Source: Nitrosomonas cryotolerans ATCC 49181 (GTDB lineage Bacteria > Pseudomonadota > Gammaproteobacteria > Burkholderiales > Nitrosomonadaceae). Taken from it: a stretch of 64,000 nucleotides of DNA. The stretch covers positions 1,240,001-1,304,000 of the forward strand of contig NZ_FSRO01000001.1 in the NCBI RefSeq assembly GCF_900143275.1, read 5' to 3'. The position numbers and the translations under genes were made by a program. The notes beneath the pieces are model-generated. The model worked only from the letters and a program-made list of their open reading frames with translations. It was not told the origin of the DNA and searched no databases. Positions 1 through 9,654 of the stretch are shown here, piece by piece. Positions within the stretch are counted from its first letter, which is position 1, and each line of letters opens with the position of its first letter.

Positions 1-726
1 CCGCTTCCGGAGGGCCGCCATCATGCGGGTATTGCTGTTCTAAATGGTATGTTGTACGTAATCGGTGGGTTTACCCAATCTTTTCTATCCGTGTGGCACG
101 CGGTTCCAACTGTTTATCAATACAATCCGACGACTGGCCTGTGGAGTGAGCGCGCGCCGATGCCGACAGCACGCGGTGCACTAGGCATCGCTGTCTATCA
201 GGATAAATTATATGCCGTGGGGGGCTATGATGGAGAGAGTAATCCTGATGTGGTAGAAGTTTTTGATCCACAAACGAATACCTGGTCTTCTGCCGCGCCA
301 TTACCGACGCCACGGGATCACTTGGCCATCACGACCGTGGGGTCCAGAATTTATGCCATCGGGGGACGATTAAATCTGGACTATAGTCAGAATCGGAACA
401 CCGTTGAAGAATATAACCCTGAAACGAATCAATGGCGATCGCGTGCTAGTTTGCCGACTGCCCGTAGTGGAATGGCCGCAGGCGTGATCGATGATCGAAT
501 CTATGTTTTAGGGGGTGAATCCGAAGAAGGCACCTTTGCGACAAACGAAATGTATATTCCTAATACAGATCACTGGCATGTGATGACTCCGATGCCAACA
601 GCACGTCATGGATCGGGTGCAGCGGTGGTTGATGGTCGGTTGTATATCATGAATGGTGGACCGACGCCAGGGGGATCTTTTAGCTCGGTCAATGAGGTTT
701 TTACGCCGCCTGCCTTATTGCACTAG
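1..726 (+). CDS. Kelch-repeat protein, 3' part
   Basis: The reading frame is open from the first base, so the gene starts upstream of the window and only about 241 residues are seen. The visible part is a tandem series of Kelch motifs of about 45-50 residues. Each has a Gly-Gly doublet after a beta strand (YVIGGF, YAVGGY, YAIGGR, YVLGGE, then MNGGP) followed by a Tyr-Asn/Asp-Pro-x-Thr-x-x-Trp segment. Kelch repeats fold as blades of a beta-propeller and usually mediate binding. The specific function cannot be read from this part. The N-terminal region, and any secretion signal, lie outside the window. Confidence 0.85.
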   Translation, partial: PLPEGRHHAGIAVLNGMLYVIGGFTQSFLSVWHAVPTVYQYNPTTGLWSERAPMPTARGALGIAVYQDKLYAVGGYDGESNPDVVEVFDPQTNTWSSAAPLPTPRDHLAITTVGSRIYAIGGRLNLDYSQNRNTVEEYNPETNQWRSRASLPTARSGMAAGVIDDRIYVLGGESEEGTFATNEMYIPNTDHWHVMTPMPTARHGSGAAVVDGRLYIMNGGPTPGGSFSSVNEVFTPPALLH

Positions 727-1007
727 ATGTAATTTTTCTGATACGAGCCATCAAACAAGGCATTCTGCTCTTACGTGCCTTTTAAGAAATGGCTATGGAT
801 GATCAGTCGCCGGTGTGACTGAATGTACGGTAGACGTATCATTGGTTGTCATTCCATAGGGGTGCGATAACGATATCAGAAAAGCTGAAATCTGCTGAGT
901 AATAGCCGATAGTAATCTCTTGAGAATGATTAGATCAGTGTATCTGAGCAGAAATTCGTTTAGTTCGCTGCTTGTATATTTTGATGCTTGGCCGCGAGAG
1001 AGGGGAC
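727..1007. other. Intergenic gap, weak terminator-like hairpin
   Basis: This 281-bp stretch has no convincing gene. A 6-bp inverted repeat (AAGGCA at 757-762 and TGCCTT at 776-781) lies 31 bp after the Kelch stop codon, but its loop is 13 bases and only a short T tract follows, so termination is only possible. The promoter of the downstream NUDIX gene presumably lies here. I could not fix its -35 and -10 boxes. Confidence 0.35.
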
Positions 1008-1610
1008 ATGATCAAGAGAAATGTAGAAGTGCTTGAAAAAACGATCTGCTATGAAGGTTTTTTTCGCTTGGAACGTTATTGCTTACGTTATCGCTTGTTC
1101 AATGGTGATTGGAGCCAAGCGGTCGTACGTGAATTATTTGAACGAGGGCACGCTGCGGCCGTGTTGCCGTATGACCCGTTCAGAGATGAGGTGATCTTGA
1201 TCGAACAATTCCGGATTGGTGCCATGACGGAACCGAATGGGCCATGGCTAATGGAAATCGTGGCGGGTATTGTTGAAGCAGGTGAAACGGGCATTGATGT
1301 AGTTAAACGGGAAAGCATTGAAGAAGCCGCCTGTACTATTGTAACGCTGATTCCTGTATATGATTATCTGGTGAGTCCTGGTGGTACAACAGAGCGCGTT
1401 GCTTTATTTTGTGGCAAGGTAGATACTACCCAAGCAGGTGGTGTGTATGGTGTAGCAGAGGAAAACGAAGATATCAGAGTGCATGTTATGACCGTGGACG
1501 CAGCCTTAGCGCTGCTCAACGCGGGTAAGATCAGATCGGCCAGCGCCATTATCGCACTGCAGTGGTTAGCTTTAAATCGGAATCATGTTCGTATGTTATG
1601 GTCAACATAA
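1008..1610 (+). CDS. nudF: NUDIX hydrolase, ADP-ribose pyrophosphatase type
   Basis: The 200-residue product carries a Nudix box at about residues 87-109: a Gly, then Glu at +6, then Arg-Glu and Glu-Glu at the metal-binding positions. The usual Gly after EE is Ala. Length and the VLPYDP / LIEQFR context fit the ADP-ribose pyrophosphatase branch, which hydrolyses ADP-ribose to AMP and ribose 5-phosphate. The ATG at 1008 is preferred because it follows a purine-rich GAGAGGGG Shine-Dalgarno. A TTG at 972 and an ATG at 984 are in frame upstream. It ends 15 bp before the NfeD-type gene and may be cotranscribed with it. Substrate specificity is inferred. Confidence 0.82.
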   Translation: MIKRNVEVLEKTICYEGFFRLERYCLRYRLFNGDWSQAVVRELFERGHAAAVLPYDPFRDEVILIEQFRIGAMTEPNGPWLMEIVAGIVEAGETGIDVVKRESIEEAACTIVTLIPVYDYLVSPGGTTERVALFCGKVDTTQAGGVYGVAEENEDIRVHVMTVDAALALLNAGKIRSASAIIALQWLALNRNHVRMLWST

Positions 1611-1625
1611 TAACAATCATGGGGG

Positions 1626-3011
1626 ATGGTCATGTGGCGCTGCATACATCATCGAATACTGCGATATCACGTTATTATTCTCTTGGTCATTTTCTGTTGG
1701 CCTCTTGTATTGTTTGCACAGGGCGGAGGTCATGCCTTGTGGTTAAGTATTGATGGTGCAATTGGACCAGCCAGTCATGATTATTTAGAACGCGGTTTTC
1801 ATAAAGCGGCTGAGAAAAATGCCCAAATGATTATCATCCAGATGGATACGCCCGGTGGTCTGGATGCATCAATGCGTGGAATCATCCAAGATATTATCGC
1901 TTCACCCATCCCTGTTATTACCTTTGTGTCACCTGGCGGTGCCCGTGCCGCGAGTGCCGGGACTTATATTCTTTATGCCAGCCATATTGCGGCAATGGCT
2001 CCCGCGACTAATCTGGGTGCTGCAACACCGGTTCAGATCACGGGCTTTCCTGGGAGCGATTCATTTGATGAACAGCCGGAAGGAGCTCATGATCAGGAAT
2101 CAGCTCGACAGGATCACCTGACAAATAAGATCATCAATGATGCGGTCGCTTACATCCGTGGACTGGCGCAGATGCGGGGACGTAATGCGGAATGGGCTGA
2201 AATGGCTGTCAGGCAGGCTGCCAGTCTGACAGCGGAAGAGGCGATAGGAGAGGGGGTGATCGATCTGATCGCAACCGATATTTCGGATCTATTGTCCAAA
2301 ATTGATGGGCGGACAGTTAATGTACTGGGGCAAGAAAAAGTGTTGTCAACCCAGCATATTACAGTGCAACGTTTTAAGCAGGATTGGCGCACACGTCTAT
2401 TATCCGTGATTACGGATCCTAATGTGGCTTACATTCTGATGCTGATCGGAATCTATGCTTTAATTTTTGAGTTTTCTAATCCAGGGGCGCTATTACCCGG
2501 TGTTGTTGGCGCTGTTTGCTTGCTGTTGGCTCTGTTTGCTTTCCAGGTGTTGCCCATTAACTATGCAGGATTGGCGCTGATATTACTGGGTATTGCTTTT
2601 ATGTTGGGTGAAGTATTTGTGCCGAGTTTTGGAGCGCTGGGTATTGGTGGCATCATTGCTTTTGCTATTGGATCTGTCATGTTGCTGGATACGGGTGTGC
2701 CGGGTTATGGTGTTTCTGTACCACTGATTGTTTCATTTGCATTACTGAGTGCAGGATTTTTTATGCTAGTGTTGGGAATGGCCATAAAATCACGACAGCG
2801 CCCGGTAGTCAGTGGTATAGAGGCGCTTATGGAACGCGTCGGCGAAGCTACTGAAGATTTTGATCAGCAAGGCTGGGTTAGAATTCATGGCGAACTATGG
2901 AAAGCACGGACGAATAGCCCGCTTAAACGAGGACAGAAAGTGCGAGTAACGACATTAGATGGCTTGATTTTAATAGTGGAACCCGCTACGGATCATTTAA
3001 AGGAGAGTTAA
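1626..3011 (+). CDS. NfeD-type membrane-bound ClpP-class serine protease
   Basis: The 461-residue protein has an N-terminal hydrophobic segment (about 14-31) consistent with a signal peptide or anchor. A ClpP-like protease domain follows, with the Ser of SAGTY (about 110) and a Lys about 58 residues later (DHLTNKI), the expected Ser-Lys dyad. After it come four to five membrane segments (about 265-390) and a C-terminal NfeD beta-barrel domain. Such proteases are typically encoded beside a slipin and are thought to cleave membrane substrates; here the slipin gene starts 1 bp after this stop codon. Two in-frame ATGs (1626, 1632) could be the start. Confidence 0.87.
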   Translation: MVMWRCIHHRILRYHVIILLVIFCWPLVLFAQGGGHALWLSIDGAIGPASHDYLERGFHKAAEKNAQMIIIQMDTPGGLDASMRGIIQDIIASPIPVITFVSPGGARAASAGTYILYASHIAAMAPATNLGAATPVQITGFPGSDSFDEQPEGAHDQESARQDHLTNKIINDAVAYIRGLAQMRGRNAEWAEMAVRQAASLTAEEAIGEGVIDLIATDISDLLSKIDGRTVNVLGQEKVLSTQHITVQRFKQDWRTRLLSVITDPNVAYILMLIGIYALIFEFSNPGALLPGVVGAVCLLLALFAFQVLPINYAGLALILLGIAFMLGEVFVPSFGALGIGGIIAFAIGSVMLLDTGVPGYGVSVPLIVSFALLSAGFFMLVLGMAIKSRQRPVVSGIEALMERVGEATEDFDQQGWVRIHGELWKARTNSPLKRGQKVRVTTLDGLILIVEPATDHLKES

Positions 3012-3012
3012 G

Positions 3013-3780
3013 ATGAGCTCAATGACGATCATTTTTTCTATGCTAATCATTATTATTATCTTTTTAGCTAGTGCTTTCAAGGTACTGCGCGAGTATGAGC
3101 GTGGTGTCGTGTTTCAGCTGGGGCGTTTCTGGAAGGTTAAGGGCCCGGGGCTCGTTATTGTCATTCCGATAATTCAGACCATGGTGCGCGTTGATTTGCG
3201 GACCATTGTCATGGATGTGCCAAGTCAGGATGTTATTTCACGGGATAACGTTTCGGTGAAAGTCAACGCTGTGCTTTATTTCCGGGTTATTGATCCTGAA
3301 AAGGCAATTATACAGGTCGAAAATTTTGATATTGCGACTAGCCAGTTAGCACAAACCACATTGCGTTCTGTACTCGGTCAGCACGAACTGGATGAAATGC
3401 TGGCCAGCCGTGATAAACTTAATCAGGATATCCAAAAAATTCTGGATGAGCAGACAGACGCGTGGGGTATCAAGGTAGCCAATGTTGAGATAAAACACGT
3501 TGATCTCAATGAAAATATGATCCGAGCCATTGCAAAACAGGCAGAAGCCGAGCGGGAGCGGCGTGCAAAAATTATTCATGCCGAAGGTGAATTGCAGGCC
3601 TCACAACATTTATTAGAAGCATCGCAGGTATTAGCCAAGCAACCTCAGGCATTACAGTTACGTTATCTGCAAACGCTGACGGAGATTGCGGGTGAGAAAA
3701 ATTCTACGATTGTTTTTCCGTTACCCATGGAAATGGTAGCATCTCTTCAGACAATTCTTAAAAAACAGGCAGATAAATAG
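3013..3780 (+). CDS. Slipin, SPFH/band 7 membrane protein
   Basis: The 255-residue protein has one N-terminal membrane segment (about residues 4-22) followed by an SPFH/stomatin domain. Typical stretches are [13 protein letters not shown], then a conserved [15 protein letters not shown] region, then a charged helix rich in [17 protein letters not shown]. It follows the NfeD-type protease gene by one base, the standard slipin-NfeD pair. Slipins form oligomeric scaffolds in lipid microdomains, and partner interaction with the protease is inferred from pairing. The C-terminus (SLQTILKKQ) is normal for the family. Confidence 0.92.
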   Translation: MSSMTIIFSMLIIIIIFLASAFKVLREYERGVVFQLGRFWKVKGPGLVIVIPIIQTMVRVDLRTIVMDVPSQDVISRDNVSVKVNAVLYFRVIDPEKAIIQVENFDIATSQLAQTTLRSVLGQHELDEMLASRDKLNQDIQKILDEQTDAWGIKVANVEIKHVDLNENMIRAIAKQAEAERERRAKIIHAEGELQASQHLLEASQVLAKQPQALQLRYLQTLTEIAGEKNSTIVFPLPMEMVASLQTILKKQADK

Positions 3781-4222
3781 GTGATCATTATTCCCAGAAT
3801 ATACTGTTTTTTACTAGGCAGAATTCAGATTCTGCCGGGTAAATGTGAACGGTAATCTGATATATTGATTTAGATTTTATCCAATGATGATCATTCTTTA
3901 GGAAGATTGTCAGTTCAAATTTGAGCCAGGCTTTTCTGGCGAGGTCGATTGTTCGATCGTTTGCTCAAATGGCATAATCGAGATCATGTCATATTTCTAT
4001 ACGATTTCTTTCAATGATCGCCAGATTAAATCAAATCATTACGCAACTGGAGAATTTTCGGTGAAGCCCAGCTGTTTAGCCGTATGATGTCAATATTTGT
4101 TATAACTAATTAAGTAAATTTAGGTAGCTTGTTGCTAAGCGTATTGAATGTAACGCTATTTGTCGAGTTTGTCTGAAAGTGTCAGATTGAATCTGTATCT
4201 GGGAGAAACTATTCTAGTACAA
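3781..4222. other. 442-bp convergent gap with hairpins
   Basis: No gene is supported between the slipin gene (+) and tyrA (-). It holds a perfect 8-bp hairpin, GGCAGAAT at 3817-3824 with ATTCTGCC at 3829-3836 and a TCAG loop. This is a possible terminator for the slipin operon but has no T tract after it. It also holds a larger nested inverted repeat at 3919-3970, listed separately. The rest is AT-rich with nothing recognisable. Confidence 0.5.
3919..3970. repeat. Nested inverted repeat (three-way fold)
   Basis: ATTTGAGC (3919-3926) pairs with GCTCAAAT (3963-3970). Inside lies a GCCAG/CTGGC hairpin, which shares the GC of the outer stem, and a second small TCGA...TCGA palindrome. The whole can be drawn as a three-way cruciform or RNA junction. 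It lies in a convergent gap with no gene. It resembles no family I can name. Confidence 0.45.
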
Positions 4223-5107
4223 TCAGATTTTATCCTTGAACCAGTTTCTTCGTGCTTCCCGTGCCTCAGAAAACAAATCCTTCAATGCAGGTCCGTTACT
4301 ATCCTCCAGCATTTTCTGTAAAGATGATAATGTATGCTGATAAGCATCAATTTGTGTGAGTAATGTTTCACGATTGGAAAAGCAGATATCATGCCACATT
4401 TCTGGAGAACTGCCGGCAATGCGGGTGAAATCTCGCAGGCCGCTGCCTGCAAAACGGAGCAGTTGATCTGGATCGTTTCCAATATTGGTACAAAGATAAT
4501 TCATGAAAGTGAATGCCAACAGATGGGGGAGGTGGCTGGTCGCAGCAAGCAGCCTGTCATGTTCATCCGCCTGCATTTCTGAAACCTGAGCGCCGCAACC
4601 TTGCCACAGCGCTGTAACCCGAGCTAAAGCAGTATCGCTGGTCTCTTCCAGTGGGGTGATGATTAAATGTTTATTATGAAACAAGTTGGCTTGTGCGGCA
4701 TTGACGCCACTGTGTTCTGCACCGGCAATGGGATGGCTGGGGACAAAGTTCTTTAAGTGCTTGTCGAGATAGGTACGTGCGGCAGCAATGACATCTTGCT
4801 TGGTGCTGCCTGCATCGGTTATAACGGTTTCGGGTTGAAGATAGGGTGCGATTTTTGCCATGATATCGGCAGTTTGTCCTACGGGCATGGCTAGTAGAAC
4901 AGCATCCGCATCTTGCATGGCCAGTGCGGGATGATGAGCAATTTCATCTATGACTCCCAGATCAAGCGCACGTTGCATATTCGCTTGGCTGCGGCCGATA
5001 CCAACGATCTGTTTAACTAAGCCAGCCTGACGTAGCGCGAGTGCAAAAGAACCCCCGATCAGACCCACGCCGATAATGACCAGCTTATTAAACATCGGGT
5101 TTATCAT
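4223..5107 (-). CDS. tyrA: Prephenate dehydrogenase
   Basis: The 294-residue protein opens with a Rossmann motif (VIIGVGLIGGS) that binds NAD(P), followed by the TyrA core with the PSHPIAGAEHSG segment around residue 125-135 that carries active-site residues. It oxidises and decarboxylates prephenate, or arogenate, on the way to tyrosine; which substrate is used is not decided by sequence alone. There is no chorismate mutase domain, in line with the separate PheA here. It is the last gene of the minus-strand supraoperon, 11 bp after the DAHP synthase stop. An alternative ATG at 5095 would shorten it by four residues. In many betaproteobacteria aroA-cmk-rpsA follow, but not here. Confidence 0.92.
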   Translation of the reverse strand: MINPMFNKLVIIGVGLIGGSFALALRQAGLVKQIVGIGRSQANMQRALDLGVIDEIAHHPALAMQDADAVLLAMPVGQTADIMAKIAPYLQPETVITDAGSTKQDVIAAARTYLDKHLKNFVPSHPIAGAEHSGVNAAQANLFHNKHLIITPLEETSDTALARVTALWQGCGAQVSEMQADEHDRLLAATSHLPHLLAFTFMNYLCTNIGNDPDQLLRFAGSGLRDFTRIAGSSPEMWHDICFSNRETLLTQIDAYQHTLSSLQKMLEDSNGPALKDLFSEAREARRNWFKDKI

Positions 5108-5118
5108 ATCTGCCCTGG

Positions 5119-6123
5119 TTATATGGTTCGTCCGATGACTCCCGCAATTCCCTTCAGGGATGCCATGAGGTCTTTAAGTTCCTGCGGGTTGAGTGCCTGA
5201 TCCGCATCGCACCAGGCTTCACATGGATTGGGGTGCATTTCTATTAAGAGGCCATCGGCACCTGCCGCAATAGCAGCACGCGCTAATGCAGGAACCATCC
5301 ATGACTTACCACCAGCATGGGAAGGATCAACGATAACAGGCAGATGTGTTTCTCGTTTCAGGACTGGAATGCAGGTCACATCCATGACATTGCGATAAGC
5401 GGTTTCAAAAGTACGAATACCACGCTCACAGAAGATAATATTGTGGTTGCCACCGGCGGCAATATATTCTGCGGCCATTAACCATTCAGAAATTGTTGCT
5501 GACAAGCCGCGCTTGAGTATAACTGGTTTACTAATGCGCCCCACTTCTTTCAACAAATCAAAGTTTTGCATGTTGCGGGTGCCAATCTGTATGATATCCA
5601 CATCGTGTTCGAGAAATGTGTCCAGCATGCGAACATCCATTAATTCAGTGACAATGGGAAGGTTATACTTGCTTGCAGCCCGGCGAAATATTGTTAGTCC
5701 ATCTTTGCCTTTTCCCTGGAAGGTATAAGGGCTGGTACGGGGTTTGAAGGCTCCACCTCGCATTAAACGGCATTCTGCGGCAGCGACAAATTGTGCGGAT
5801 AAGTCCATTTGCTCCTGTGTTTCTACCGAACAGGGACCACCGATGACCTGGATTTGTTGGCCACCGATTGGGATACCGCTGACATCAATGACTGAGTCCG
5901 TTGTCTGTGATTCACGCGATACGATTTTGTATTGTTTGACGATGTGCATGGAATATTCAACGCCCGGTAAGGAATCGAATAGTTCGGGAGCAAGCTTGCT
6001 TTCATCACCAATAGCGCCAATCACGATACGGCTGGTGCCGCGTGAGATATTGACTCCATGTCCAAAATCCTGCAGTTTTTTTGTAATCGTACCGATTTGC
6101 TCCTCGGTAGCATCCTTATTCAT
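5119..6123 (-). CDS. aroF: 3-deoxy-7-phosphoheptulonate synthase, class I beta
   Basis: The 334-residue enzyme condenses phosphoenolpyruvate and erythrose 4-phosphate, the first step of the shikimate pathway. An N-terminal ferredoxin-like (ACT-like) domain (about 1-70) precedes the KDO8P/DAHP synthase barrel, marked by GGPCSVE, RGGAFKPRTSPY, LKRG and DPSHAGG. This is the architecture of the Thermotoga-type I-beta enzyme, in which the N-terminal domain gives feedback control; regulation here is inferred. The ATG at 6123 is preferred over an in-frame TTG at 6135 that would overlap hisC. The gene lies between hisC and tyrA, so the entry step is cotranscribed with the tyrosine and phenylalanine branches. 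Confidence 0.9.
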   Translation of the reverse strand: MNKDATEEQIGTITKKLQDFGHGVNISRGTSRIVIGAIGDESKLAPELFDSLPGVEYSMHIVKQYKIVSRESQTTDSVIDVSGIPIGGQQIQVIGGPCSVETQEQMDLSAQFVAAAECRLMRGGAFKPRTSPYTFQGKGKDGLTIFRRAASKYNLPIVTELMDVRMLDTFLEHDVDIIQIGTRNMQNFDLLKEVGRISKPVILKRGLSATISEWLMAAEYIAAGGNHNIIFCERGIRTFETAYRNVMDVTCIPVLKRETHLPVIVDPSHAGGKSWMVPALARAAIAAGADGLLIEMHPNPCEAWCDADQALNPQELKDLMASLKGIAGVIGRTI

Positions 6124-6131
6124 TATGATGA

Positions 6132-7250
6132 TCAAGCTAACTCTCCAATTGCACGCTCAAGTGATTTTAAAAATTTTTGATTTTCAGATTCCAGTCCAAT
6201 CGTAACCCGAAGGTGTTGCGGCATTTCGTAAATACCGAGAGGGCGCACGATAACGCCTTGCTGCAGGAGGCTTTGATAGACTTTTTTTGTATTTGCGACA
6301 TCACCTTCGACACGAAAACTGAGAAAATTCCCAAAAGAAGGAATATATTCAATCCCAAGTTGACGCAGCCCATCGGTCAGGTGCAACATGCCTGTTCGAT
6401 TAAGTGCGTACGACCGCTCTACAAATTCAGTATCCTGTAATGCTGCGAGCGCACCGGCAAGTCCGATGCTATTGACATTGAAGGGCTGGCGTACCCGGTT
6501 CATCAGATCCGCGACATCAGTATGCGCTAATCCGAATCCAACACGCACACCTGCAAGACCATATGCTTTGGAAAAGGTACGGGTAATTATCAAATTTGGA
6601 AAACGTTTGAGCCAGCTGATACTGTTTCTTTTATTGGCTTCAGGCAGGTACTCATTATAAGCCTCATCTAAAACTACCAGTACGTCCCGAGAAACACGCT
6701 CCAGAAAACGCAATAAATCATCTACTTCAGATAGCGTGCCAGTAGGATTATTGGGGCTGGCAATAAATACAATCCGTGTTTCGGGTGTAACCGCATCCAG
6801 CATAGCTGCCAGGTCATGTCCATAATCTCTGGCTGGAACGGAAATACCGTTGGCCCCAATTGTTTGCACGACTAACGGATAAACTGCAAAAGCATGTTGT
6901 GAATAAACAGCTGCAGCTCCGGGTTTTAGAAATACGCGTGCTGCAAGATCGAGAATGTCATTAGAACCATTGCCCAGTATAATCTGATCGGTATTCACAC
7001 TATAGCGCTGAGAGATGGCCGCTTTTAATTCAAAACCACTGCCATCCGGATAGAGTGAGATCTGATTGAGCGCATTTATCATTGCTTCGCGTGCGAGGGG
7101 ACTTGTTCCGAGAGGATTCTCATTGGATGCAAGCTTAATCACGTTATGTTCATCCAGTCCTAGTTCTCTTACTAACTCAGAGATGGGTTTGCCAGGTTGA
7201 TAAGGCTGGATTGCGCGGATATATTCCGGAGCAAAATCACAAAGATTCAT
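6132..7250 (-). CDS. hisC: Histidinol-phosphate / aromatic aminotransferase
   Basis: The 372-residue PLP-dependent class I/II aminotransferase carries [10 protein letters not shown] near the N-terminus and the PLP lysine in [18 protein letters not shown]. It transfers amino groups in histidine synthesis, and HisC paralogues in aromatic operons act on phenylpyruvate and 4-hydroxyphenylpyruvate. Location between pheA and the DAHP synthase gene argues for the aromatic role; this is inference. The ATG at 7250 is used, since an upstream in-frame TTG at 7259 is a poorer start. It ends 8 bp before the DAHP synthase ATG. Confidence 0.88.
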   Translation of the reverse strand: MNLCDFAPEYIRAIQPYQPGKPISELVRELGLDEHNVIKLASNENPLGTSPLAREAMINALNQISLYPDGSGFELKAAISQRYSVNTDQIILGNGSNDILDLAARVFLKPGAAAVYSQHAFAVYPLVVQTIGANGISVPARDYGHDLAAMLDAVTPETRIVFIASPNNPTGTLSEVDDLLRFLERVSRDVLVVLDEAYNEYLPEANKRNSISWLKRFPNLIITRTFSKAYGLAGVRVGFGLAHTDVADLMNRVRQPFNVNSIGLAGALAALQDTEFVERSYALNRTGMLHLTDGLRQLGIEYIPSFGNFLSFRVEGDVANTKKVYQSLLQQGVIVRPLGIYEMPQHLRVTIGLESENQKFLKSLERAIGELA

Positions 7251-7304
7251 AAGGTTCAATTCGTAAACAGTAGAGAAATGGAAGTAGGGAGAAAATAATT
7301 TAAT

Positions 7305-7344
7305 GCTGGATTATGGGCATGTTCAGTTATGATCCAGCTTTTTT
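7305..7344 (+). terminator. Terminator-like hairpin, plus orientation, pheA-hisC gap
   Basis: GCTGGAT (7305-7311) pairs with ATCCAGC (7332-7338), followed on the plus strand by six T (7339-7344). That is intrinsic-terminator form for transcription against the operon. The loop is 20 bases, so strength is doubtful. On the minus strand it would be an operon-internal stem, without a T tract directly after it. Confidence 0.4.
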
Positions 7345-7353
7345 AAATATGCG

Positions 7354-8424
7354 TTATGCTACAGGATAAGATCCGAATATCTTTAAGAATGTTGCTTTCT
7401 TACGTAGTTCTTGAAGTGCAGTTACAACATTCTGGTTTTCCTGGTGGCCTTCAATATCAATAAAAAATACATATTCCCACAGCCCGGTACGTGATGGACG
7501 TGACTCGAGGCGACTCATGCCGACACCATATTGGGCCAGTGGCGCGAGTAGTTCATGGATTGCGCCAGGGCGATTATTCGTCGAAATGACCAGTGACGTT
7601 TTATCTTTACCGGAGGCCGCGATATTTTGTGTTCCAATGACTAGAAATCGCGTCGTATTTTTTGGATCATCTTCGATATTTTCGGCACAGATAGCCAGTC
7701 CAAATACATCAGCTGCTCTTTTGCTTGCAATTGCGGCCGCATTTTTATCTGCTGCAGCTAATCGAGCTGCATCGGCATTACTGGGTGCATTGATGCGTGC
7801 AGTATCTAATAAGTGAGGTAAATTTCTGTGCAACCATTCGTGACACTGAGAGAATGATTGCGGATGCGAATAAATTTTATTAATTTGTGAAAGTTCAGTA
7901 TGCTGGGCCATCAGATATTGATGTATGGGTAACTGAATTTCACCGCATACAATTAATGGTGTTTGTAACAATAAATCCATCGTTCTGCCAATTGCACCTT
8001 CAGTAGAATTCTCTATCGGTACGACGCCATAACCTGCTGCCCCTGATTCTACTTTACGAAAGACTTCATCAATTGAATCACACGCTGCTGTCGTGATAGC
8101 GTTACCAAAACGTTTTAAAGCTGCTTCTTCAGAGAACGTTCCACGTGGACCTAAATAGGCCACAGTTATGGGTTCTTCCATGGCACGGCACAAAGACATA
8201 ATTTCAGTAAATAGCTGAATAATACGTTCATTTGCGACAGGTCCGAGATTGTGTTCCTTTAAACGCTCCAGTATCTGGGCTTCCCGGTCAGGACGATAAA
8301 TGATGCCACTCTTTTTTTTCTGTCCAATCGCTTGTGCAAGTTTGGCACGCTCATTTACCAGCTTGAGTAATTCATTGTCAATGGTGTCAATCTTGTCGCG
8401 TAAGTGTTGGAGTTCTTCAGTCAT
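7354..8424 (-). CDS. pheA: Bifunctional chorismate mutase / prephenate dehydratase (P-protein)
   Basis: The 356-residue product has an N-terminal AroQ-type chorismate mutase (about 1-90), then a prephenate dehydratase domain (YLGPRGTFSEEAA through the NTTRFLVIG motif whose Thr is catalytic), and a C-terminal ACT domain with the ESRPSRTGLWEYVFFID phenylalanine-binding signature. It converts chorismate to phenylpyruvate and is expected to be feedback-inhibited by phenylalanine. The ATG at 8424 gives the usual family length; an in-frame TTG at 8451 lies almost on the serA stop. It is the third biosynthetic gene after gyrA. Confidence 0.94.
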   Translation of the reverse strand: MTEELQHLRDKIDTIDNELLKLVNERAKLAQAIGQKKKSGIIYRPDREAQILERLKEHNLGPVANERIIQLFTEIMSLCRAMEEPITVAYLGPRGTFSEEAALKRFGNAITTAACDSIDEVFRKVESGAAGYGVVPIENSTEGAIGRTMDLLLQTPLIVCGEIQLPIHQYLMAQHTELSQINKIYSHPQSFSQCHEWLHRNLPHLLDTARINAPSNADAARLAAADKNAAAIASKRAADVFGLAICAENIEDDPKNTTRFLVIGTQNIAASGKDKTSLVISTNNRPGAIHELLAPLAQYGVGMSRLESRPSRTGLWEYVFFIDIEGHQENQNVVTALQELRKKATFLKIFGSYPVA

Positions 8425-8454
8425 CGAATATAATGATATCTGGCTTAACAAAAA

Positions 8455-9654
8455 TTATTGAATCAAAGTGGGCAGGTAGCGTGTCATGAGAACACCAGGT
8501 ATCCTGGCAAGATCATCGATTACCTGTTGGGGTACCATGCTGTCGACATCCACTAACGTGTAAGCCATTTCTCCACGTGATTTATTGGTCATATTGTGTA
8601 TATTTAAATTAGCTTTTGCCATACTGGTAGAGATTTGTCCCAGTAGATTGGGAACATTGGCATTAGCTACTGCTACTCGATAAGGTGATTCACGTTCCAT
8701 TGTGATATTAGGAAAATTAACCGTATTAGTAATATTACCATTCTGGAGGTAATCTACGAGCTGATTCGCTACCATCACAGCGCAGTTTTCTTCTGCTTCC
8801 AGAGTAGATGCGCCTAAATGGGGTAAGGTAATAACTGCCTTGTGGTGCAGTAATTTCTGACTTGGGAAGTCGCAAACATAGTATTTGATTTTGTGATTCT
8901 GGAGGCCTGCCAAAACTGCATTTTCATCAATAACGCCGCCACGTGAGAAATTCAGCAAAATCGTATCTGGTCTCATGCTGCTCACGTTTTCTTCATTAAT
9001 AAGATGGCGTGTTGTATCCAATAATGGAACATGCAGTGTAATAAAATCACTGCGACGTATAATTTCTTCAATATCTTGTGCTTTTTTTACTGCTGACGAT
9101 AGGCTCCAGGCAGAATCGATTGTTATCTTGGGATCATAACCGATGACTTTCATGCCCAGTTTAAGTGCCACATCCGCTACGAGTCTTCCGATTTCACCCA
9201 AACCAATAATGCCTAACGTGCGCCCAGGTAATTCTATGCCAGAAAATTGTTTTTTTTCCGCTTCAGCTGCTTTGTGTAAGGTAGCATCATCGCCTTGCAA
9301 ATGCTCGGAAAAGTGTAGTGCGGGCACTAAATTTCTTGCCGCCAGTAGCATTCCGGCCAGCACCAGTTCTTTGACTGCGTTGGCATTGGCTCCTGGAGTA
9401 TTGAACACAGGGATGCCCCGGGAACTCATATTCGTAACGGGTATATTATTAGTTCCGGCTCCTGCACGTCCTATTGCTAGGACGCTGTCCGGGATATGCA
9501 TTTTCAGCATATTATGTGAGCGTACAAGGATAGCATCCGGGTTAGCACTAGTATCGCTCACCTGATAGTGATTTGCCGGGAAGCATTTCAATCCTCGGGG
9601 TGAAATCTGATTAAAGGTCCGGATATTGAAGATCTTGTGTTGACGTTCAGGCAT
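8455..9654 (-). CDS. serA: D-3-phosphoglycerate dehydrogenase
   Basis: The 399-residue enzyme oxidises 3-phosphoglycerate with NAD, the first committed step of serine synthesis. The NAD motif is LGIIGLGEIGRL, the substrate Arg lies in NFSRGGVIDE, and the catalytic His in LPHLGAST. A C-terminal ACT domain (about the last 75 residues) suggests serine feedback. The ATG at 9654 overlaps the serC stop by 8 bp, which indicates translational coupling; a TTG at 9666 is also in frame. It is the short type without the extra intervening domain. Confidence 0.92.
   Translation of the reverse strand: MPERQHKIFNIRTFNQISPRGLKCFPANHYQVSDTSANPDAILVRSHNMLKMHIPDSVLAIGRAGAGTNNIPVTNMSSRGIPVFNTPGANANAVKELVLAGMLLAARNLVPALHFSEHLQGDDATLHKAAEAEKKQFSGIELPGRTLGIIGLGEIGRLVADVALKLGMKVIGYDPKITIDSAWSLSSAVKKAQDIEEIIRRSDFITLHVPLLDTTRHLINEENVSSMRPDTILLNFSRGGVIDENAVLAGLQNHKIKYYVCDFPSQKLLHHKAVITLPHLGASTLEAEENCAVMVANQLVDYLQNGNITNTVNFPNITMERESPYRVAVANANVPNLLGQISTSMAKANLNIHNMTNKSRGEMAYTLVDVDSMVPQQVIDDLARIPGVLMTRYLPTLIQ

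Noticed and set aside
727-1007. Riboswitch before the NUDIX gene
   Set aside because: Some purine-rich segments look suggestive, but no conserved riboswitch core or paired helices could be built.
3817-3836. Intrinsic terminator after the slipin gene
   Set aside because: The 8-bp stem is perfect but no T tract follows on either strand; kept only as a hairpin in the gap entry.
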